Shown here: positions 57,692-64,000 of the stretch, one piece after another | Layout: each line of letters begins with the position of its first letter | Position numbering within the stretch: position 1 is the stretch's first letter | NCBI GenBank assembly: GCA_015178975.1 | Contig: WHVD01000004.1 | Coordinates: forward strand, 868,001 to 932,000 | Reading direction: 5' to 3' | Length of the DNA stretch: 64,000 bases | Source: Hysterangium stoloniferum | Lineage: Eukaryota > Basidiomycota > Agaricomycetes > Hysterangiales > Hysterangiaceae | Position numbers and translations under genes: made by a program | The notes under the pieces: model-generated | Told to the model about the DNA's origin: nothing | The model's input: only the letters and a program-made list of their open reading frames with translations | The model's database searches: none

Positions 57692-58383
57692 CCCCACTCC
57701 CATTCCATTCCATCCCTAATACCTAGTTTGGTATTTACTTGTTTCATTTTATGTTTAATAGTTCTGCCCCTCATTAATACCAGATTTGGTATTATTACAT
57801 TTCACAGTCTATATAAGTCTCCTATATTCATGTACTTAGAATCCAGACTAAATCTCAAACAAGTTACACTCTCGAACAAGTTACACCCTTGAACTACTGT
57901 AGTTACACCCTGAATATGTCCTGATCCAGTCTCGACTCCTCTTGTCTGTCTGCATGCTCAATTCCCGGAACTCCCACAGGAACTCCAGAATCTACATCTT
58001 CCTTGTATGCATTCTGTCAGCTTGAAATATGGACACCCAAATGAGTGTATGAGGGTACAGCACATAAGCTGAAGCCAAGTCCACCTCAGCAGTACCTACA
58101 CTTCTGGTAATTATTCTGATACATTCCTTGTACTAATATCCCTGGAAACTCCCCCAGACTAATTACCTGGGGACACCATGTGTGAAGAGTGGTGGAAGTT
58201 CTTACCATTCTATATACAAAGAAATGAGTGGAATGGGAAGAATGTGTTAGATTATATAATACCAACCATTGTTCCAACTGGGTCCATATGGTGTACAGCT
58301 CTGAGTTCAGTGTGTATATGATCTAATAGGAATGGTACTTAGGGTTATATCCTTAAGTACAGTGTAAGACCAAACCTACCCAA

Positions 58384-58456
58384 GGTCAGATGGTGTAGTG
58401 GTTAAACACCTTCATTATGTAATCGAGAGATCCTGGGTTCAATCCCCAGCCTGGCT
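58384..58456 (+). tRNA. tRNA-like sequence, Thr(TGT)-like, degenerate
   Basis: 73 bases fold by eye to a cloverleaf. The acceptor GGTCAGA/CCTGGCT has six of seven pairs including wobbles. The D stem GTGT/ACAC is perfect; the T arm CTGGG-TTCAATC-CCCAG is perfect and holds the B box GGTTCAATCC. In the anticodon arm only three of five pairs form, and the base before the anticodon (position 33) is A rather than T. The 34-36 triplet reads TGT. It is probably the pol III head of a SINE-like unit, not a working tRNA gene. Confidence 0.5.
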
Positions 58457-58643
58457 ATTCATTTTCTACATTACTTATGTTCTTTAACAGAATGATAATT
58501 CAAGTGGAGGCCTCGACTGCTATAGTTTGAGGTCTGAAGTGTTAGATAGCTCAGATAATGCTACCTATGTGGTAGCTGACATGTTACCCTGATCACCACT
58601 CGCTGTAGACCTAGTTTGTGTCTTACAAGTGGTGGTGCTTGGG

Positions 58644-59208
58644 TGTTACGACCCGTTCCCGGATGTTTCAATATCTGACTTCCGATCTCCGACTTCCAAC
58701 TTCTGACCTCCGACTACGGAACATCACAGTTACCGTATCATCTGCGTTCTTCGTTTGTTCCGCATTTGGTAATTTGTCCGTTGACAAGTATTCACTCGTT
58801 TGTTTGTTATATTCCCGTTTCGGAATATTGTCTCCCTATTATGTCTTATTGTATTTCCGTTTAAGTACACTTCCGTTTCCATCTTATTATGGTCTTAGTT
58901 TGTAGTACAATAATGAGTAGACTTATATTAGTTTCCGCGAATTTGTACTTTACCTTAGATCTGATATCAACTTAGTTTCTTATTCCTCCTCCCGTCTTTC
59001 TGTACACTCGATATTCGGAAGTCTTCGGAACTCTGAATATCCGTATCTTCCATCGTTAAATCTCATTTCTGAAATTAAGGACTTTGAGCGTTTGCGTAGA
59101 GGTGCAGCACATAAGCTGAAGCCGACGTCCTGACCCTATCCAATAGTTCCCAACTTTCCGGTGACTTCCCGATAGTTCCGGAATAAGTTCCCGACACGGC
59201 ACTTAACA
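58644..59208 (+). mobile_element. Solo LTR, family B, target duplication TTGGG
   Basis: 565 bp, TGTTACGACCCGTTCCC to GGCACTTAACA, flanked by TTGGG (58639-58643, 59209-59213). Same family as the gypsy LTR at 25921-26484. CpG-rich, so young. A decayed form of the shared motif lies near 59100. Confidence 0.95.
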
Positions 59209-59493
59209 TTGGGTAAAAGTGTGTCTGAGTTTCATTTGGTGCCGAGTGCACCCACAAGTATACACAAAGCTTCGAACTAATGAAATGGTGAAATATTTGA
59301 AGAATATAAAGGATAGAAAAATATGAATAAAATGTGTAAAATATAAATAAAATAAAAGGAGTGTTTTACCACAATGAAACTGTGGTAAAAGCATACTCCT
59401 CACACCATGGGACATTCCCAGAAGATGTTTGGAATAATTATTGGAAACCTCCACAGGACTTCTGGAGATCCTTGTATTTGGAACTTAACATAT

Positions 59494-60218
59494 TGTTACG
59501 ACTGTGTCACAACCCTTCGCACGCCGACGGTCCCCAATGGTATATCGTCGTAGTTATCCGTCTTCAATCAAGATGAGATCTTGGAAGCCATCGGTCCCCT
59601 GACGCTGACATATGCCTTCCGGTCAATCAAACCCGACTACACCTTTCTGTCTGGTTATGCTTTGATACGTCCCTTTTATTATGTTGATCCGTTCCATTCT
59701 ATGTTTCACATATGTCTATCTATATTTGTAGTCCTCGAACTATTTCCTTTTATCGTAATTCCGCTCTCGGTTATCATCGGCCTCCAAACTAATCATAAAC
59801 TTCCCGTTCCTAGTCATGCTTATTGTTAATACCGTTTTCCGCCCTTCTCCCCATTAGTATTTTCTAGACACCTGTTACTTGTATATGAACCCGCTGTAGT
59901 TGTAGTTACTAGGCAATCAGAATATCAACTCAGAATACCCTCTTACGTCTGCAACAGCCTCATACTAAGAATCCCCCCCATCCGCCTTTGCGTGCGCTCG
60001 CCCACTCTCGGCCCCGACCCCTTGGACTGACACTCGACTTAACCTTTGGTCCCGATTGGTATCTCACCGAAAGGTACTTCTTAGGATTAGTCTTCGCCCA
60101 TCTGAAATTCAAGGACACCCTGTGCATATTTGCGAGGGCGCAGCACACAAGCTGAAGCCAAGTCCTTCCGATCGGTCCCTGTCGGCCACCGACATTAGTC
60201 AGTTTTCAGTTCTTAACA
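59494..60218 (-). mobile_element. Solo LTR, family A, target duplication CATAT
   Basis: 725 bp, TGTTACGACTG to CAGTTCTTAACA, flanked by CATAT (59489-59493, 60219-60223). Shared motif near 60135. Its target is the last bases of the family C LTR. Confidence 0.95.
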
Positions 60219-60639
60219 CATATATGCAGTAACAATATTCAATATTGTGTACACCAATTCTTGGGCTTATCCAAGCCAAAATGGAGGCAGGAGAGCCAGT
60301 GCAATGGTTTGGGAGTAATTATAAATACCCATAATAAGCTACATTTAAGTTATAGGCACAATGCCCCATACTACTATGCATATATCCCAAATTGTTGTGT
60401 CTTAATCATGCCCTGTTTGCAAGATACAGCATGATTGTTTGACAATCTAAAACAGAATTTTATTGAAATTGGAACTCTGCCATCAGTACCTGGAACAGCT
60501 GTAACAATATAATGGTCTCAGAATATATACCACTATTTAAAGATGAAGTTTTGTAGCAATATTGCTTTTATTAGTAAACATTTGATATTAAAATGATTAC
60601 AGACAACCTCCTAACCAGAACTATCTGGCCTACCAATCT
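60219..60639. other. AT-rich spacer
   Basis: No gene or recognised repeat. Confidence 0.5.
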
Positions 60640-60852
60640 ATTTTGTGGAATTTATTTCCAAAAGGATAATCTACATATGTTTGTTTGACTAACTTTTGTC
60701 AGATACAAGATTAATATTAATATTTCCTTATTCTCCAGAGTCTCACCTGATGGACTGAATTTGATGAAATATAAATTCTACAGCAAACAATATAAATATA
60801 TATACTTGAGTGGATAAATAACTTTTAAAGTTTTTGGTTATCCTCCTGTAGA
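60640..60852 (+). repeat. Copia 3'-end repeat (third copy)
   Basis: Matches 48655-48842 directly and 16808-16990 inverted. Confidence 0.65.
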
Positions 60853-61007
60853 ATACTTATACTAGTCCTGCATACTTCACTATTATTTGTGCTGCAGAAC
60901 CCTCCATCTGTTTAGACATTTAGATATGATATTAAGATCATACAAACTGAGATTTGGACCAAAAAGGTGTGCAGTTGTGGCAGGGGAGCTCATTCTTGCA
61001 CAGCATG

Positions 61008-61375
61008 TTAGGACTGGAAAACCCACTGGGCTCCAGACCCCATCCTACATGCACCCGACTCACCATACCAAGTTACAGCTAAACCAGAAAACCTGCTGGG
61101 ACCTGGATGTCAAGCCTGTCTATACCCGACCCTCTGTGTCTCGCACATCAGTCATCAGACTCCACCAGGACCCATGCATGTATAGCCTGTCTACCCCTGA
61201 CCCCCTGTGTCTCGCACATCAGTCACCAGACCCCACCGGGACCCACATATGTCAAAGCCTGTCTATGTCTGACCCCATTCCATGTACCAGTCACTGGGCT
61301 CTGCCCAGATAACCCAACAGCTCTCTAACTGAGCCCCATTCCTGTTATGGTCTAATGACCTGTCATGTTTCAGAA
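61008..61375 (+). repeat. Family C LTR fragment (5' part)
   Basis: It starts TGTTAGGACTGGAAAACCC, contains two near-identical blocks (CCTGTCTA-C-CC-TGACCC... and CTCGCACATCAGTCA) and ends near TGACCTGTCATG, where family C normally continues to its TATA region. Confidence 0.65.
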
Positions 61376-61929
61376 CCTTGAAGCACTTGCAGTGTGATTA
61401 GAAATCGGGATGAGAGGGAGGAAATGCCTTGATGGTGTTTAGCAGAAAGTCGGAGGGCTTATGAACGTGAAATGCAAGTGGCTCTAAGACATGGCCACAA
61501 GAAGAAAATGGGGATTATAAGGGTGGATTAACTGTAACAAGGTGTAGGGCTATGGCCTGTGTGGAAAAAAGCAGTGGCCTTTGTCTTTCATTTTTCTAAA
61601 TCATTGTTTTCTCCAAAAGGCAAAGATAGGGAAAGTCGCGACGTAGGGAGCTTCTCTTATTGATACAAAGAATGATCGACTTCGAGGCCCGAAACATACA
61701 ATCAAAGAAACAGGTTCTATTATTTACATAAGATAGATTCATCAATCGATCGAGGGCATTAATAGAGCAGGGAAAATCACTCCCTTTGGACCAAGCTCAG
61801 TAGTAGACTCCTAAACAGTAACTCTGGAAGGACGAAATGGTAGGGGTAGCGGTATCCCCCTGATGAGAGCTTTCGTCGGCTCGAAACTGTTACAGTCCAT
61901 TTCTCCTACCCACCCTCTACTCTAGCTGA
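61376..61929. other. Unassigned sequence, less repeat-like
   Basis: 61620-61930 is richer in CpG than its neighbours and may be the 3' flank of a host gene on the minus strand. No domain recognised. Confidence 0.35.
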
Positions 61930-62060
61930 CAAAGTTCAATCTTCGGAGATAACTGATTGCGGCGATTGATAAGGTGGTGGTCTGCCCAGCGGCGCTCCGG
62001 TGGACGCTGGTGACCGTGCGTTCCCATGGTCACCTTGCTAATACAGATGACAAGAAGATC
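61930..62060 (-). pseudogene. Possible C-terminal exon of an unknown host gene
   Basis: On the minus strand, after an acceptor-like TCATCTGTATTAG (about 62040), one frame reads GDHGNARSPASTGAPLG and then a Pro/Gln/Ser-rich segment ending VISED before a stop. The composition is like a low-complexity C-terminus. Sequence upstream is a short palindromic element, so the rest of the gene is missing or displaced. Low confidence. Confidence 0.25.
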
Positions 62061-62077
62061 ATTAATCTATTATTAGA

Positions 62078-62170
62078 GAGTATTTGCAAAGTAATATTAT
62101 TAACAAACTGAATTAGTTCCTGATACTCAATTGTTGATATTTCATGAGTTACAAATACTCTCTATTAATC
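62078..62170. mobile_element. Tiny inverted-repeat element (MITE-like)
   Basis: Terminal inverted repeats of about 16 bp (TTAGAGAGTATTTGCAA and the inverted TAATAGAGAGTATTTGTAA) enclose about 55 bp of AT-rich sequence. Confidence 0.55.
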
Positions 62171-62789
62171 TCTGTATACTTTTGTAAAGCGCTCATTTTC
62201 ATTGAAATTGATCATGTGGATGTGTAAAGCCATTTTAGTAAAGTGAAGATGTCCATACACGTTCTTATGTTCCTTAAAAGCTTGCTATCGATAACTTCAG
62301 TCGCGCCTCGCATTTCTCCCTTTTTATATGACAATGTCCACAAGCTCTCTTCTTATTTCCGGTCATATAATTGGCATTGCAGTCCCAGGGTGGGTATGTG
62401 GTGACCTTTCCCAGTGAATCACACTGACTTTATATTCAGGACACCAAAAACCTCTAGCCGCATTGGCCAGCAGGATCGTTCAAGAATGTTCTGATATATT
62501 GTGTTGTGAAAGAAAGCATAGCGATTGAACTACTGTGATGTATTAGCCTTATTTTAATACTATTTTCTGAAAAAGGAGTCCAATGCTCTATCAAAATGTG
62601 CAAATACTCAATTCACTGCAAGGTAAAATAATTTAAGTATTTGATATTAATCAGTGGCAGCCTAAATAGACTTAGAACCCCTGAAGTCAAGAGTTTACTT
62701 GAATATATGCACCCTACTTCACAAAGAAGGTTTTGAGAGCTGCTTGTGCAAGCTTGTTCTTTTTCTGTAAAAACACTACTAAAATATGA
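62171..62789. other. Unassigned sequence
   Basis: No gene or repeat recognised. Confidence 0.45.
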
Positions 62790-63580
62790 ATAACAATTCA
62801 CTGATTCCGAAACTAGATTCGACTTCGATTCTAGCTAGTTTATATATATTTTATACTATTTATCAAACAGTAAAAATATTTATAAACAGGTCAAAAGATT
62901 AGATATAGAATAAAACACTATTTGGCTAATATATGCTTTATTTACACTAACCTACAGGGTCTACTGTGATACTAACTTATCAGGATCTTAATGTAGTCTT
63001 AAGGATTCTGCAAGAATATTCTCAGTATTTGTTTATGCCAAAAACCGGGTAGAAATTAGAATATATGTATTTCTAATCTCAATATAACCTAAAATATTTA
63101 TTACTTTAACTGATAACCAACAACTCAACTAGAGGTGGATTAGTAATAAAGGATAGCCAGCTACTCAACTAAGAGGTGGCAAAAGAGGAACAAGTTGTTT
63201 GTCAGAAGCTCAACTAGAGGTGACAAGGGGGTAGGATTATTACCAGAAGCTCAACTAGAGGTGGCAAAGGGATCCTGAGATAGCTTAGGTCAGCAGCTCA
63301 ACTAGAGGTGACTAAGTGTTTATATATATTTATCCAACAGCCCAACTAGGGGTGGAATATTACTGCTGATGCAGTGGCACACTGATGTGGTGTAGTAAAT
63401 GGGTTAAAATGAGTTATATTTCAGTGGTGGAGCAGAGCTCCTTATATACAGTAAAATCTGAGACATGGGAGAATGTTCTAGCTACTTGTTTTACCTATTT
63501 TTAGCTATTTTACCTGGAATCTGCTGGAATATTCCAGGAGTTTCTACTACTTTCCATTGTAGCATATATGCTGATGTAAT
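62790..63580 (-). repeat. LTR-like repeat, family E, second copy
   Basis: Matches 11885-12790 in the same orientation: GATTCCGAAACTAGATTCG, a tandem array of CTCAACTAGAGGTG (63120-63350), minus-strand TATATAAGG at about 63447, and an Hsf-type pentamer pair GAATGTTC at 63472. Compared with copy one it keeps CpGs, especially beyond 63580 (CTCGCGCGTCGCG here, CCTGCATGTCATG there). Confidence 0.65.
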
Positions 63581-63663
63581 ATTCTCGCGCGTCGCGAAGT
63601 TGCTGCGCGCGCTGATTACATAATTTTCCCGCGCGTGTTGCGTTTGTGACAAGTCGTCGCATT

Positions 63664-64000
63664 TTGTGACGACGGTCACTTGTTGTGACGACAGTCACCG
63701 TTGTGACGACAGTCACCGTTGTGACGACAGTCACCGTTGTGACGACAGTCACCGTTGTGACGACAGTCACCGTTGTGACGACAGTCACCGTTGTGACGAC
63801 AGTCACCGTTGTGACGACAGTCACCGTTGTGACGACAGTCACCGTTGTGACGACAGTCACCGTTGTGACGACAGTCACCGTTGTGACGACAGTCACCGTT
63901 GTGACGACAGTCACCGTTGTGACGACAGTCACCGTTGTGACGACAGTCACCGTTGTGACGACAGTCACCGTTGTGACGACAGTCACCGTTGTGACGACAG
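63664..64000. repeat. 18-bp minisatellite, unit GTTGTGACGACAGTCACC
   Basis: About 18 head-to-tail copies run to the last base of the window; the first copies are imperfect, the rest appear identical. Each unit contains the inverted repeat GTGAC-GACA-GTCAC. It lies directly upstream (minus strand) of the family E promoter region. The array is cut by the window edge, so its true length is unknown. Confidence 0.95.

Larger units (their letters stand above)
58181..59404. mobile_element. Mobile unit TGTGAAGAGT...ACTCCTCACA with tRNA-like sequence, duplication CCATG
   Basis: CCATG flanks it at 58176-58180 and 59405-59409. Its ends are inverted: TGTGAAGAGT and TGTGAGGAGT (one mismatch). Without the inner LTR it is about 660 bp. 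It contains a tRNA-like sequence but no ORF of known type. It could be a TRIM, a tRNA-SINE composite or a DNA element. Confidence 0.7.
57692..59493 (+). repeat. Family C LTR, host of nested insertions
   Basis: 57692-58180 and 59405-59493 together correspond to the last ~600 bp of 45702-46757 (TTTGGTATTATTACATTTCAC, TCTATATAAG, ATCCAG, the shared motif at 58049, GGAACTTAACA at the end). The first part of the LTR is missing. It is interrupted by 58181-59404. Confidence 0.7.

Noticed and set aside
58384-58456. A functional nuclear tRNA-Thr gene
   Set aside because: The anticodon stem has two mismatches and position 33 is A, and the sequence lies within a mobile unit.
63510-63986. 158-codon minus-strand frame of repeated TVTVVT
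   Set aside because: The frame is open only because the 18-bp minisatellite has a multiple-of-three period. There is no start context or domain, and the array is DNA-level repeat.

Overview
The window looks like nuclear DNA of a filamentous basidiomycete (Agaricomycetes) with a repeat-swollen genome. The evidence is GT-AG introns of about 40-65 nt, a gene for a fungal NLR-type protein, chromovirus, copia and Tc1 elements typical of such fungi, and no bacterial gene organisation. The genus cannot be fixed from sequence alone. Most ORFs longer than 60 codons are chance frames; only a handful are real coding sequence.

Layout. 1-6850 is the least repeat-rich part and holds relics of ordinary genes: a broken SEH1-type nucleoporin (2551-3635), a split forkhead-like gene (4395-5099), and a coiled-coil plus Zn2Cys6-like gene (6150-6934) whose tail has been overwritten by antisense gypsy DNA. 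6853-29737 is a retrotransposon graveyard: gypsy and copia gag/pol remnants on both strands, several LTR families, a large foldback element split by an LTR, and one copia element (18032-22250) with identifiable LTRs and a 5-bp target duplication that itself contains further insertions. 30110-34130 on the minus strand is the main host gene: alpha/beta hydrolase, NB-ARC NTPase, then about ten near-identical 42-residue TPRs, spread over at least seven exons. 34968-37448 holds a solo LTR and a 1600-bp Tc1-type transposon with long inverted repeats. 38988-44650 is a young Ty3/gypsy chromovirus with 403-bp LTRs and the target duplication AAGTA. 45702-64000 returns to nested LTRs, partial gag/pol, a second foldback element, a tRNA-like sequence inside a mobile unit, and an 18-bp minisatellite running off the window end.

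How it fits together. The only gene set with an evident cellular role is the NLR-like gene, whose architecture matches fungal non-self recognition and STAND NTPase proteins. The repeats show several dated layers: solo LTRs with perfect 5-bp duplications inside older LTRs inside older elements. Older copies have lost CpG. Two unrelated LTR families carry perfect heat-shock-element arrays next to a TATA box, and many otherwise different LTRs share one short conserved motif ending in AAGCTGAAGCCAAGTCC. These are the less ordinary signals here.

Limits: all homology calls are by eye from translated motifs. No database search, alignment program or folding program was run, and exon borders are inferred from GT-AG sites and reading phase.
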